Below are positions 39,128-49,671 of a DNA stretch of 64,000 nucleotides, piece by piece; the first letter of the stretch is position 1, and each line of letters begins with the position of its first letter. The translations under genes and the position numbers were made by a program. The stretch covers positions 521,732 to 585,731 of the forward strand of contig CAVZIE010000037.1 in NCBI GenBank assembly GCA_963775185.1, given 5' to 3'. The notes under the pieces are model-generated. The model ran no database searches. It was not told where the DNA came from and saw only the letters and a program-made list of their open reading frames with translations. The DNA comes from JAPSGB01 sp963775185 (GTDB lineage Bacteria > Myxococcota_A > Polyangia > Polyangiales > Polyangiaceae).

Positions 39128-42100
39128 TCATCCGTCACCCATCGCGATCGCCCGCATCCCGCCGTCCCCCGTGAACAACAGCGCCCCGCGCACCGGCATC
39201 GCCGCGAGCGCCGGCGCTTGCCGGAGCAGGCGCGCATACAGCTGCACCTGCGCCACGTATTCCGGATGACTCTTCTCGACCGCGCCCTCGGGCGGCGCGT
39301 CGGTCTTGAAGTCGATGACGTGCAGGCCGTCGTCGCGCACGGCGACGAGATCGACGTAGCCGGACAGCAGTTTGCCGTCCTCGATCGCGCCGGCCACTGG
39401 GTACTCCACGCGCACGCGCACTGCGTCGCTGGGCCAGAGCTTCGCCGCGCGCAGGCACGCGACGGCGCGCTCCACGTCTTCGACCGCCGCGGCGACCAGC
39501 GCGCTGTCGAGTCCGTGTTCGGCCGCGCTCTCGCTCACCGCGTCGGCCGCGGACGGTGCACGGCCCTCGACGAGGCGCGCGAGCGCGCCGTGCACGGTAT
39601 CGCCGAAGACCGGTCCGTGCCGCCCGACGCGCCGCGGGCGCGGCTCGCCGTCATCGTCGCGGACGATCGCGGCGGCCTGGGCGTGACCCTCCGACGACAC
39701 CGCGACGGGCGCGTAGCGCGGCTCTTTGGATTCTGTCAGCGCGTCGCGGAATCGGACTTCGATCGCCTCGGCGTCCGGGCACGGGCGGATCTCCGGCTCC
39801 GCGTCGGGGATCGCGAGCCCTGCCGCCCACGGCGCGCCCTTGCCCTCGTGGTACGTCTCGAGCACGTCCACCAGGGGATGCGGCTCCTTGCCGATGAGCT
39901 TGCCGGAGATGTAGGCGTCGGAAACTCCGCCCGCGAGCGGCAGCACGAGCCAGATCGCGCGCGCGCGTCGCCGCGACGTAGATCACGCGTCGACGCTCCG
40001 CGTCGGCGTACGCCTTCTCGCTCTTCGACAGGCCGAGGTCTGGCGGCTCTTCCCACGCGCAGCGGTCGATGGCGAGCGTCCAGCCGCGACCGTCGCGCGA
40101 CGCGCGCCACGCGCCGGCGCTGTCGCGGCCGGCGAGCAGCCCCTTGCCGTCCCACAGCACGACCACCGGATACTCGAGCCCCTTCGCCTGGTGCACCGTG
40201 ACGATCTCCACGGCGTCGGCATCGACGGGGCGCGGCGGATCGAGCTTCGCGGGATGGTCCACGAAGTCCCGCAGCACCGTGGTCACACCGTCGAAGTCGA
40301 GCTGCTCCTCGAGGGCGATGCGGTCGAGGGTCAGGCACAGCTCGCGGACGCGCGAGATGCGCTGCGCGCCGTTGGCCCCGAGCGTGACGGTACGCGCGAA
40401 CGCGCTGCGCTCGACCAGATCCCGCGCCGTCTGCCCAGGCGATCGCTTGAATCGATTGAACCGGAGCCCGGAGATGAGCTCGCGTGCCTCGGCCGCCGCG
40501 GCGCTGTCGCCGAGCAGATCGGCGAAGTCGAGCGCGAAGAACAACGGGCTAAACAGCGCCGCCTGCGCGGGTCCGTCATCGCGGTCCGAAATCGCGCGGA
40601 GGGCGAGCAATAGCTGCTGATGCAGCGGATCCTGAAGGAACAGCGTGCCGCCCCGGGAGCTGTACGGCACGCCGAGCGCGTCCAGCTGGTCGAACAGCGG
40701 ACCGAGGTTCGGCGTCGTGACCGCGAGGACGGCGACGTCGCCGAAGCCGACGGGGCGCGGCTTGTCCGGCTGACGAGGTCGCGCACCGTGACACCGCTCT
40801 TGTCCACGAGCCAGCGCAAGTAGCGTGCGAGCGCTTCCGCTTCGAGCGCGCCGGTACTCGGGGGCGTTCGGCTGTGGTGCCGGGCGCGACCTGGAACGGC
40901 AGCACGTGCACGCACGTCGCTTCGGCTTGTCGCCGCCGGGGTGCACCAGATCGCGGTAGAGCACCGTCCCGCTCGTCGAGTCGAACGGCGGGATCGCCGG
41001 GCTCGCCGCGGCCGAGCAGGTCGGAGAGGCAATCGTTGAACCAGTCGATCAGGCCCGGCGGAGCTCCGGAAATTCTGCTCGCAGCTCGACCTCCAGCGCG
41101 CCGCTGGCGATCACGATCCGACGGACTTGGTCGTACACCTCGATGTCGGCGCGGCGGAAGCGGTAGATCGACTGCTTCGGGTCGCCGACGATCGTGAGCT
41201 TGCCCGGCGCGACCGCCACCTGGTCGCAAGCTCTTCGCGGCGGTGCCGTCCTCGCACAGGAACAGGACGACCTCGGCCTGCAACGGATCCGTGTCCTGGA
41301 ACTCGTCGACGAGCACGTGATCGAACAGGGCCTGGCACGCGGCGCGCGCGCGCGGGTCGTCGCGGAGCAGATCGCGCAGGAGAAGCAGCAGGTCGAGCTG
41401 GTCGACGACCTGACGGCGCGCCTTCGCCTTGCGTAGAGCGCGAGCACGACGGGCCGAAGCCGCGCGAGGCGCACGCCGAGCCACGCCTGGAACAGCTCGA
41501 GCAACTCTTCGGCCAACGCGGTCTGGCCTTTGGGCGGGGAGCGAAGCGCCTTGAACACCGTCCAGGGCTGCGCTTCGCCGTCGAACTCCTTCGCTTTCCT
41601 GAGAATCCTCCTTCCGCGGCCATGTCAGCGGGTTGCGGATCTCCGCATACATCAACGCGGGGTCACTCATGCGCAGCGCGCGCTCCAGCGCGCGCTTCAC
41701 GTTCGCGAGATAGCGCTCCCCGCGTGTCTGCTGCGCGAGACCGCGGCACATCGCGATGACCGTCTTGGCCAACTCCTCGAAGCGCGTCCGGTCGAAGGCG
41801 GGCAGGGGAGGCAGGGTGACGTCCACGTCCCGCTGACGCACCATGTCCGCGACAATCGCGTCGATGCCGGTGTACGCGCCGTGGGCGTGCTCCGCGGAGT
41901 GGGAGCGGAGCCCGGCGCGCAGCGCGATCATCGACCGTCTCCTCGGCTTCCGCCGGGTCCACGCCTTCGGACCCGTCGAGCTCCTGGGCCAGGCGCCCGC
42001 GCTGCGAGCCTTCGATCAGGAGCGTGATGGTCTCGGCGACGATGAGAGACTCGTCCTCCACGAGCTCGTACGCCGGGCTGAGGCGTGCCTCCATCGGAAA

Positions 42101-42452
42101 GCGGCGCAGCAGGCGATCGGCGAAGCTGTGGATGGTGCCGACGTAGGCCGAGTCGATCTCCGCGAGCGCCGCCCGGAGCCGCGTCGCGCGCTCGCCGATG
42201 GCGCATGCCGCGAGATCGCGCAGGAGCTGCTCGCGGATGCGGATCTTGAGTTCGCCGGCGGCGCGGCGCGTGAACGTGATCGCGGCGATGCGCGAGAGCG
42301 GGATCGGCGGATCGCTCGCCACCATGTGGGAGATGCGCCGGACCAGCGTGCTGGTCTTGCCCGGTGCCCGCGCCGGCGTCGATCACGACGTTGCGTTTCC
42401 GCTCGACGATGCCGGCTTCGCGGCCCTCCTCTGATTCGCGCCGGGCCGACAT
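39128..42452 (-). CDS. AddA-like UvrD helicase-nuclease, many frame breaks
   Basis: Fragments in all three minus frames line up as one protein of about 1,100 residues: NVVIDAGAGTG then KTSTLVRR (Walker A, broken by an extra G near 42362), IAAITFTRRAAGELKIRIRE, YVGTIHSFADRLLRRFPMEA, LVDEFQDTDPLQAEVVLFL (Walker B), IVGDPKQSIYRFRRADIEVY, TVHQAKGLEYPVVVLWD and VIYVAATRARDL. It ends in a PD-(D/E)XK nuclease domain (LLSGYVDLVAVRDDGLHVID, FKTDAPPEG, AQVQLYARLLRQAP). I see at least eight frame changes. The ATG overlaps the AddB-like stop (TGATG). AddA unwinds and degrades DNA ends for RecA loading. Confidence 0.8.
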
Positions 42453-45400
42453 CAGTCTCCCCCCTTCATGGGCGCGTGGAGCGCGAGCAGGTCGGCGCAG
42501 GCTCCGCCGGCGGCGCGCATGCTCGCGGCGCCGTCGCTGGCCGGGTCCGGACCGCACACGACGTTGAATGGGCAGTAGCCGCAGACGTGGCTGTTGGCGG
42601 TCTTCGGAAGCCGCCCCTCGACGAGCAGGCGCTTCGCGATGTCGAGCCAGCCCAGCGTCGACTCGCGGAGCGCGGCGTACTCGTCGGAGAAGTCACGCTC
42701 GGTCGTGTCCGCGTATCCGATGTAGAGGTACGCTGCGGCGACCTTCTTCGGGACGCCCCATGACTTCGCGAGCTGCTCGGCGATGAGGCCGTACACGCCG
42801 ATCTGCAAATCACAGTCGTACTCCGGCGGCTCGCCGACGCGGCGCGGGTGTGGCTTGCCCGTCTTGAGATCGCGCAGCGTCGTGCGCTTGGCCTGCACGT
42901 CGATGCGATCGATGCGGCCGCGCAGCGCGATCCCACCGATGCGCAGCGGCTCGTCGTACCCGAACTGGCGCTCGACGTCGACGAACTGCCGCGGCGTGCC
43001 GTCGCCCCAGTCGGCCTCGATCAGGAGCGCAATCGCCGCGAGCAGTCGCTGGCGCTGCGCTTCCTTGACCGCGTCGCCGGAGAGCGGCCAGGAGCGTGCT
43101 TCGTCTTCGAACGTGGCGCTCGCGACGCTCGCGGCGATCGGTTGCCAGTCAGGCAAGCTGCCATCGCGCGCGCCGAACGCCGCGCCGTGCTCGCGGTAGA
43201 ACGCCTCCGCGGCGGCGTGGACGAGGCTGCCGAAAGTCGGCGCGTCGAGCTCGCGCATCGGGCGGGCGTTCGACGGCTTTTTCCAACCGAGCACGCTCTC
43301 GAACAGGAACCTCCGCGGGCAGCCGAGCAGCGTGCCGAGCGACGACGCGGACAGCATCTCGTCCGCGTCGAGCCCGGGCAACCGGTCGAGCGACTCGCCG
43401 TCGCGGCGGAGCGCGCGCATTCGAATCGAGATCTTTCGCACCAGACCCGATCCACGCCGGCGGCACTTCGCCGTTGGCCGCGCGCTCGAGCCACGCAGCC
43501 TCGCCGATCGGCTCAGCGAGCCGTCGTTCGCGCGCCGCGCGGCGCGGCCGGCACGAACGCGTGCTCCGCGAGTTCCTCGCGCTTCGGGATCGCCACGCCG
43601 CCGCGCTGCAGGGCCGCGGCGGCGTCGAGGAATACCGTCGAAGGCTCGCGCTGCGTCCCGTCGAGGTCGGCGCGCGCGAAGGACAGCACAATCTCAGACC
43701 GCGCCGCTCGCACCACGCGATACAAGGACGACGAGCTGGCTCGTCACCACGTCGGACGGGCGGGCGAGCGCGAGCCCTCCGACGCGCGCCCTGAGCGCGG
43801 ACGGCAGCACCGGATCCTCGCGCGGCGCCGCGGGGATCGTCCCTTCCGCAAGCCCGAGCACGCGCACCGCGGCGAACGGCAGCCCGACCGCGCCGCGTAC
43901 CGTCCCGAGGTACACCGCCGGCTCGCCGAAGCGCCCGACGCCCGTGCGCACCGAGCCGAGCGCACCCGCGATCCATTCGAGCGCCGCGTGACCGGACAGC
44001 GCGGTCGAGGTCGGGGCTATGTCCGCGAGCGCCGCCTCGAGCAGCGCGTGCGCCGGTGTGCTGTCGACCGGCGCGAGGAGGTGGTCGCGCACGAACGCCA
44101 CGAGCGCCTCGCCCAGCGCGTGCACCGTCGCGCCGCCGAGCACGCTGCGCGAGATTCGACCAGCGCCGTCACCGCCGGCTGCACACGTCGCGCGCTCCCG
44201 GCGGTCCGCACGCGCTCCGCGCTGTCGTCGATCGCAGCGCGCGCTGCCACGCGGTCGGCCCAATCGAGCGCGCCGGCCGGGTGCGCCGCGTGCCCGCCGA
44301 TGGTGCCGAGCGAAGACGCCAGCGCGTCGGCCTTCCGCTTTGACAGAGCGATTGGAGTGCTCGTCCGGACGCGCGCAGCGCGGGAAGCAACGCCGCGAAG
44401 CTCTCGATCTCCAGGTGCTCGCGCAACGCTTGGACGAGGGCCATCACGCGCGCGCCGGCTGCCGTGCGCGGCGAACGGCAGCCCGCCGGCGACGTGGACG
44501 GGCACCGCCTCCGGGCAGCCGCGCCAGGCTGTCTGCGACCAGCCCGAGCCAGGGATCCGCGCTCGGGCGCGAGCACCGCGATGTCCTCGAGCGCCATGCC
44601 GCTGCGCCACCTTGCCGCGCGACCCAGTCCGCCGCCGCTTCGACTTCGGTTTCGACGCCGGCGTGCTCTTCGAGCTCGACGCTCCCGTCGCGCCCCGCGC
44701 TCGTCCCCGGCTCGCCGAACAAGCTGCGCGCGAGCACGTCGATCTCCCGTGGAGGTTTGCCTTCTGGTGTTGCCGGTGCGGCGCGGAACCACCGCTGGCG
44801 AGATCTCGCCCCCACAGCGCGGCCCACGCGACGAGCCAGGTGTCGCGAAGCGGATGCGCGTCGATCGTCAGGAGCTCCGCAGCCGGGATCGCCCGCAGGC
44901 GAAGCGCGCCAACGCCGCTCCGCTCTCGTCGGTGACGATCGCGACGAACGTCGGGCCGTCGAACGGCCACGCGGACGAGTCCGCTTCGAGCGCGGCCGCC
45001 GCGTCGCGGAGCGCCCGCGCCGCGGTAATCGACGCGCCCGCGTCCGCATCGAGCGCGCGCCAGAGCGCCGCGATATCGCGTAGCCGCGCGGATCGTCCGT
45101 CGGCAGAGTCGTCCGGCGCGAGCCCGGCGCTCTCAAGCGCGTCGAGGGTCGATGCGAACGCGTGCTCCCAGCCCGGCGTGCTCGCGACGACCCCTGCGTC
45201 GAAGTACTCGAACGTCATCCCACGCCGAGCCGGGCCGCGAGGCGCGCCGCGCGGAGCGGCTGCTCCGCCGGCTCCATGCCAAGCACCTCGGCCGCGGCGG
45301 CCATAACCGGCGTGATGAAGCGCGTGCCGACGAGCGCGGCCGGCGCGCGCCGGGCAAGCTCGCGGCGCAGCGCGTGGGCGACGCGCGCGTTCGGGACGAG

Positions 45401-45485
45401 CACGGTGCGCGTCGCGAGCGGAATCCGCGGACATGTCCGCGAGGCGCGCGACCCAGGCGTGGAAAGGAGAAGCAGTGTCGGTCAT
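42452..45485 (-). CDS. AddB-like nuclease subunit, many frame breaks
   Basis: Joined frames give about 1,010 residues: start MTDTASPFHAWVARLADMSA, then TVLVPNARVAHALRRELARR, MTFEYFDAGVVASTPGWEHA, LARSLFGEPGTS, LEWIAGALGSVRTGVG, LPFAAVRVLGLAEGTIPAAP, and an intact last third (42452-43441). That part carries GRIDRIDV...LRDLKTGKPHP (PD-(D/E)XK) and cysteines CPRR...CGYCPFNVVCGP, the layout of the AddB iron-sulphur nuclease. About ten frame changes lie upstream, one of them at a REP-like copy (44771). Partner of the AddA-like gene. Confidence 0.75.
44771..44790 (+). repeat. REP-like element copy inside the AddB-like gene
   Basis: TGCCGGTGCGGCGCGGAACC. The minus-strand reading frame of the gene changes across this site (frame with WAALWGRDLASGG on one side, KPPREIDVLARSLFGEP on the other). 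Confidence 0.7.
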
Positions 45486-46712
45486 GTCCGTCGTTCGAGC
45501 CCCTCTCGCGTGAGGGTACGAGAGTAGCAGGGCCGAGGGTACGGCGGGGCTGCGACGTAGCTTGTCGCAGCGTCGCTGCGCTACTTGTCGACGCAGCAAT
45601 TGGCGCAGCTTCTCCACCCAGGTCTTGAAACGCTCGAGATTCGCCGCGTCGGCGAGCAGCGCGGGGTCGAGCTTGGGCACAGGCTGGTCCGTCGGAACGC
45701 GCGTCGCGAGCGCGACTCCCAGCTCTTCGAACAGCGGTGTGGCGACGTCCGCGCCGAGCACCGTCGTCAGCTTGCCGACGTAGATCTGCAGACCGTCCGT
45801 GCGCGCATAGAACAGTGTATTATTTCCGGTCCGGAGCGCGAAGCCACCGAGGTTCGCGCCAGCGCCCCAGTCGATGCGCGTGTTCGTTCCGGCCTGCTTG
45901 GCGATCGCCAACAGATTCTCGAGTCCTTTCGCGAACGCGGCGGTGCCGACCTCCTTGGCGCGCGCGAACAGGCGCTCCTCCGTCCACAGCGCGTTCGACC
46001 CGCTCGGCAGACGCACCACCTTGATCGTTGCCTCGGGCGTCTCGCCCTTTACGGTGACCCGCACAACCTGCCGCGTTTCGTGCACCAGGGTGCCGCGAAT
46101 TTCCGGAATCAACAGGTACGATGGCGAGCCACGGCCTTTGTCAGCGTACAGGTTCAGGTCGATCATGGCGAGATCCCATTCACTTGTCAGGTGACGGGCC
46201 AGCAGCCCTTCCGCGAGGCGCAGCGCCCGCGGGTCGCTGGCGTCGCCAGCGATGATCAGCAGGAACTCCCCGTTTCCCACCCGCTCGCGCAGATCGATGT
46301 CCGTCGGCGCGCCCGGGACCTTGGGCAGCGCGGGCAGGCAGCTCGAATCTTCCGACAGCGCGAGCGCGTAGTCGAGCACTTGCGCCACGACCTCGCGTCG
46401 ACGCTCTGGATTGTACGAGAGTTTCGTCTCCACGATTCCGATGCGGCCCAGCGACGAGACCAGGAGCACGTCCACGCGTCCCACGTCGCCCACGGTGAGT
46501 TCCATCGTCCACCCGAACCACTCCTCGGCCTCGAGGAGGAGCCCGGCTTCGCGGCACGGTGCGATCACCAGCTCCGGATTGGCGAAGATCGCGTCGCGAT
46601 ACCACGATTCCTTGAGACCGAGATCTTTCGCGGAGGCACGCACGTAGGCCGGTACCGCCGTGCATGCTGCCAGATCAGGAACAAAGACCTCTGTGCCAAT
46701 CGCTTTCGCCAT
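45486..46712 (-). CDS. PD-(D/E)XK-like protein opening the AddAB-like operon
   Basis: Starts MAKAIGTEVFVPDLAACTAV. The core GRVDVLLVSSLGRIGIVETK, followed by LSYNPERRREVVAQVLDYAL, has the D...E-x-K spacing of PD-(D/E)XK nucleases, with the downstream Q of many restriction-like folds. The C-terminal half has GTNTRIDWGAGANLGGFALR. The conserved body ends near 45590 (VEKLRQLLRR). Beyond it the frame stays open through a 21-bp palindrome and runs into the AddB-like start, so the true stop is unclear. Probably co-transcribed with the AddAB-like pair. Confidence 0.65.
45550..45570. promoter_or_regulatory. 21-bp palindrome upstream of AddB-like gene
   Basis: CTGCGAC-GTAGCTT-GTCGCAG, perfect 7-bp arms, 64 bp upstream of the AddB-like ATG (45485). 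A second short dyad (GCGTCGCTGCGC) follows. Confidence 0.6.
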
Positions 46713-46761
46713 CTCGCCCTCCTGGAACCAAGACCGTATCTGTCTACCACTAGCGCCGGAG

Positions 46762-46782
46762 CTGCGACGTAGCTTGTCGCAG
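46762..46782. promoter_or_regulatory. 21-bp palindrome upstream of the operon
   Basis: CTGCGAC-GTAGCTT-GTCGCAG, the same 21 bases as at 45550. It lies 49 bp upstream of the ATG at 46712. A REP-like copy follows at 46796-46813. Confidence 0.6.
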
Positions 46783-46795
46783 GCGCTTCGCGAGA

Positions 46796-46813
46796 TACCG
46801 CGCCGGACCGACA
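46796..46813 (-). repeat. REP-like element copy
   Basis: TACCGCGCCGGACCGACA, six bases from the stop of the TPR-like gene. With the palindrome at 46762 it repeats the composite seen at 36075-36126. Confidence 0.65.
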
Positions 46814-46818
46814 GGCCC

Positions 46819-47103
46819 TCACTCCCCCAGCGCTTCCCGCACCAGCTCCTGCACGATGAGCGCCGGCTCGAGATCCGGCGCGAGCTCGAGGGCGCGCGCG
46901 ATGACGCGGGCCGCGTCGCGGGGGCGCCCGATCCGGACGTACACGTGGGCGAGCGCGGCGTACGCGGCGGGCAGGTTCTTGAACGTTCGCGGAGCGCACA
47001 GGATGATGCGGCAGAGCAGCGGGAGCGCGGCGCGCCACTCGCACGTCATGATCGCCTCGCTGGCCTGCGCTTCGAGATCGCCCAGATCGCGCGCGGCGCT
47101 CAT
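46819..47103 (-). CDS. small TPR-like protein coupled to the sigma factor
   Basis: 94 residues starting MSAARDLGDLEAQASEAIMT. Two helix pairs with TPR spacing are visible: WRAALPLLCRIILCAPRTFK, then NLPAAYAALAHVYVRIGRPR and DAARVIARALELAPDLEPAL. Its ATG overlaps the sigma stop (ATGA), so expression is coupled. A co-encoded small protein of this kind could modulate the sigma factor, though it is not a recognisable anti-sigma. Confidence 0.65.
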   Translation of the reverse strand: MSAARDLGDLEAQASEAIMTCEWRAALPLLCRIILCAPRTFKNLPAAYAALAHVYVRIGRPRDAARVIARALELAPDLEPALIVQELVREALGE

Positions 47104-47693
47104 CGCGCGCCTCCGAGCCAGGCGACGACACGCTGCACCAGGCGCGTCACCTGCGACGGATGGCGGCCGAGGGACGCGGCGATCTCGTTCTGCGGCTCCC
47201 CGTGCAGGACGCGGAGGACGACCACGCGCTGGGCGTCGGGCAGGGAGTCGAGGGCGCGGCGGGCGGTGTCGCGGGCGATCGCTTGTGCCTCGGGGTCGGG
47301 CGACTTGCTCGCGATCACGTCGTCGTCGAAGGCGCCGGGGACCACGCCGGCGCCGCGGCGCAGCGCACGGTCGCGACGGAAAGCGTCGATGGCGACGCGC
47401 TTGACCGCCTCGTGCACGTAGCCGCGCAGAGCGCGCCCGCCCTGCGGATCGAAGCGGTCCACGACGTTCAGCCACACCGTGTGTGCGGCGTCGGCCGCCA
47501 GATCCTCGGCACGACGCCCGCCGGATCGCGTCACGACGCGCGCGGCGCGACGCGTCTCGACGCGGAGCAGCATCGCCAGCTCGCGCTCCGCCGCGCGGCG
47601 CGCAGCCCCCGCCGGCCCGCGCGCGGCCTCGATCAGCGCCGCGACCCCGGTGTCGGCGGCCGTTCCCTGCCCTGCTGCGATCAATCCCACCAT
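47100..47693 (-). CDS. ECF-type RNA polymerase sigma factor
   Basis: 197 residues. Region 2: AADAAHTVWLNVVDRFDPQG, then LRGYVHEAVKRVAIDAFRRD. Region 4: LDSLPDAQRVVVLRVLHGEP, then QNEIAASLGRHPSQVTRLVQ. Regions 1 and 3 are absent, as in group IV (ECF) factors. Eight copies of an ECF-like motif (GCAAT-N16-CGTAG) lie within the next 10 kb. That makes this the obvious candidate to read them, but no such motif precedes its own gene. Confidence 0.85.
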   Translation of the reverse strand: MVGLIAAGQGTAADTGVAALIEAARGPAGAARRAAERELAMLLRVETRRAARVVTRSGGRRAEDLAADAAHTVWLNVVDRFDPQGGRALRGYVHEAVKRVAIDAFRRDRALRRGAGVVPGAFDDDVIASKSPDPEAQAIARDTARRALDSLPDAQRVVVLRVLHGEPQNEIAASLGRHPSQVTRLVQRVVAWLGGAR

Positions 47694-47778
47694 CGTCGTC
47701 TGCTCCCCTGCATGGACGATGGATGCGTCGCGCGGCTTGGCCGGGCAACTCGAGCCCGGACAGGGAATGTCCGTCCGG

Positions 47779-48122
47779 CTACTCGCCGAGCCCCATCGAC
47801 GCCGTGAACGCGCGAGCGAGCTGCTCGTCGCTCACGACGAACGAGTACTGCTGGTACAGGCCGGTGTGGCCCCACACGTCCGCGCGCACGAAGCGCCGCT
47901 CGAAACGCCAGCGCGTGTCGTTCAGGCAGCCTTCGCCACGGCGGCGGAGCTCGGCCGGCTCGCGCCGTGCCACTCGCGGATCACGAGCCCGCACGTCAGG
48001 TGGATCGGCTGGTCGAGATACTCCGACGGCAACGGCGTCATGGGCTCGGCGGCGGCAACCGCGGAAGCCGCCATCAAGGCGATGCCAGAGAGGATTGCCG
48101 GTACGGCGCGGAACAGGGACAT
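47779..48122 (-). CDS. small exported protein preceded by ECF-like promoter, one frame break
   Basis: A Sec signal peptide MSLFRAVPAILSGIALMAAS (cut near AVAAAEP) is followed by LPSEYLDQPIHLTCGLVIRE. The frame shifts near 47955 and continues NDTRWRFERRFVRADVWGHT, YQQYSFVVSDEQLARAFTAS and MGLGE. The total is about 114 residues. The first nine codons are a REP-like copy. Function unknown. The ATG sits 8 nt from the CGTAG box, so the mRNA may be leaderless. Confidence 0.55.
48096..48115 (+). repeat. REP-like element copy forming the 5' end of a coding sequence
   Basis: TGCCGGTACGGCGCGGAACA. On the minus strand it encodes LFRAVPA of the exported protein starting at 48122. Confidence 0.65.
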
Positions 48123-48130
48123 GGCCGGTT

Positions 48131-48156
48131 CTACGGAAGTCCGCGACGGAAATTGC
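48131..48156 (-). promoter_or_regulatory. ECF-like promoter for the 48122 gene
   Basis: On the minus strand GCAAT (48156-48152), 16-nt spacer, CGTAG (48135-48131), then 8 nt to the ATG at 48122. Confidence 0.6.
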
Positions 48157-48188
48157 TGATCGTCCGTTCGACGCGACCTGCCTCCGAT

Positions 48189-49385
48189 CTACCCACTGTC
48201 CTCGCGTACGAGCGCCGCGCCGGCGCGGGGCGGCTTCTTCGCGTCCATGAAGCCGCGCCCGAAGTCGCTCTCGGCGGCGAGCGCGTTGTGGCTCCTGCAG
48301 CGCAAGGTCACGTTGTCGGCGGTCGACGGCCCGCCGCGCGCGAACGGCTGCTCGTGGTGCAGCTCGAGGAGACGCGTCTCGCGACAGCGCTGGCCCGACG
48401 CATCGACGTACGTACACCGGCCGCCGTCGCGCGCATGCACCGAGCGGCGCACGTCCGCGGGGATGTGGCGGCTTGACCCGCGCTGGCGCGGAACGCCGGC
48501 ATGCTTCGTGCTTTCGGCGTCGCTGGCACGCGCCGCGCGTGGCTTCGCGCCGGTGCCGTAGCGACGCTTCTCCAGCTCCGCCACGAGCGCCTGGAGCGCG
48601 CGCACGTGCACGCGCTCCAGGGACTTGTCCTCGCCAGTGTGCGAGAGCAGATCCTTCGCGCGCTCGAGGAGCTCGACGTACTCCGTGGTCGCGGTGAACT
48701 GCACGCTGTAGCGCAGCGGCACGTCGTCGCGCGCAAACATGGGCTTCGGCTCCGGCGCGGGCTCCGACTCCGGCGCGGGCTCCGGCTCCGGCGCGGGCTC
48801 CGGCTCCGGCTCCGGCTCCGGCGGACTCGCGTCCATCCAGTCGCGCGGCCTGTCGCCGGGATCCAACTCGCGGACGGGATTCATGGACGCGACGAACTGG
48901 CTCCACGACGGCGCGCGCGGCATCGTGAAGCTGCGCCCGAGGGGCTCGACGCGGGCCGGCACGTCCGGGAGCGGGTCGAGCTGGCGCACCAGCTTCGCGA
49001 TCTCCTTCTTGGTGCGGTGCTTGGCGCGTTCCAGCACGTCGACGTGATTCTCCTCCGTGAGGTGCGATCCGATCATGAGCAGCGCCGTCAGATGGATCTC
49101 GCCGGCTGCCACCCGGTCGAGCACCGCGGGAAACTCGCGAGCGATGCGCGCCGCGCGCGCCCGCCGGAACGCCGCGTCCTCGGACATGCGGAGCTCGTAG
49201 ACGCAGTAGATGTAGAGGCTCGCGCAGGCGCGCTGGCGGTGCAGTCCGCGCGCCTCCACCTCCCCGAGGTGCGCAAGGAGCGCGGCGAGCGCCTGGTTCG
49301 ACTGCCCCACGATGGCGCGCGTCCGCGCCATCAGCGCGTCGTCCGCCAGGTCCGTGAAGCGATACACGGAATCGGTGTTTGCCAT
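48189..49385 (-). CDS. HNH endonuclease, DUF222-like
   Basis: 398 residues. An N-terminal helical part (ACASLYIYCVYELRMSEDAA, RARAARIAREFPAVLDRVAA) is followed by a Glu-Pro repeat linker (EPEPEPEPAPEPEPAPE, about 25 residues, from a GGCTCCGGC DNA repeat at 48740-48830). Then a second helical part and an HNH domain: HARDGGRCTYVDASGQRCRE, LELHHEQPFARGG, LRCRSHNALAAE. All HNH residues are present. It resembles the HNH protein at 15404 but lacks the RuvA-like tail. Probable DNA endonuclease. Confidence 0.8.
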   Translation of the reverse strand: MANTDSVYRFTDLADDALMARTRAIVGQSNQALAALLAHLGEVEARGLHRQRACASLYIYCVYELRMSEDAAFRRARAARIAREFPAVLDRVAAGEIHLTALLMIGSHLTEENHVDVLERAKHRTKKEIAKLVRQLDPLPDVPARVEPLGRSFTMPRAPSWSQFVASMNPVRELDPGDRPRDWMDASPPEPEPEPEPAPEPEPAPESEPAPEPKPMFARDDVPLRYSVQFTATTEYVELLERAKDLLSHTGEDKSLERVHVRALQALVAELEKRRYGTGAKPRAARASDAESTKHAGVPRQRGSSRHIPADVRRSVHARDGGRCTYVDASGQRCRETRLLELHHEQPFARGGPSTADNVTLRCRSHNALAAESDFGRGFMDAKKPPRAGAALVREDSG

Positions 49386-49626
49386 GGCGCCACGCTACAC
49401 CCGCGTTTCGACGCCTCGCTGCGCGCCCGGTCGCGCGCGATCGCGCGGCGCGACTCGATTTTCGCCGTCCGCGCGCCGCAACGCCGCGAGCGCGCCGCCA
49501 GCGCGCGCGACGCCGTGCTTGCGCGGCGAGCCGCGCGTTCGCGACGCGCGCGTGATGGAAACGTGTCCAGCGGAAATCGACACCGGCAACGATCTTTCCT
49601 CCCGGTGTGGCGCGGAACAGGGACAT
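49386..49626 (-). pseudogene. orphan 5' fragment with ECF-like promoter
   Basis: An ATG at 49626 gives MSLFRATPGGKIVAGVDFRW, matching the first seven codons of the exported gene at 48122 through a shared REP-like copy. The rest is Arg/Ala-rich and shows no protein-like pattern before it runs into the HNH gene. Probably a displaced gene start. Confidence 0.35.
49601..49619 (+). repeat. REP-like element copy
   Basis: CCCGGTGTGGCGCGGAACA, followed by GGGACAT as at 48111-48122. Confidence 0.6.
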
Positions 49627-49634
49627 GGCGACTC

Positions 49635-49660
49635 CTACGTCGAACCGCGCCACGCATTGC
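49635..49660 (-). promoter_or_regulatory. ECF-like promoter
   Basis: Minus strand GCAAT (49660-49656), 16-nt spacer, CGTAG (49639-49635), 8 nt to the ATG at 49626. Confidence 0.55.
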
Positions 49661-49671
49661 GGTGCCCGGAC

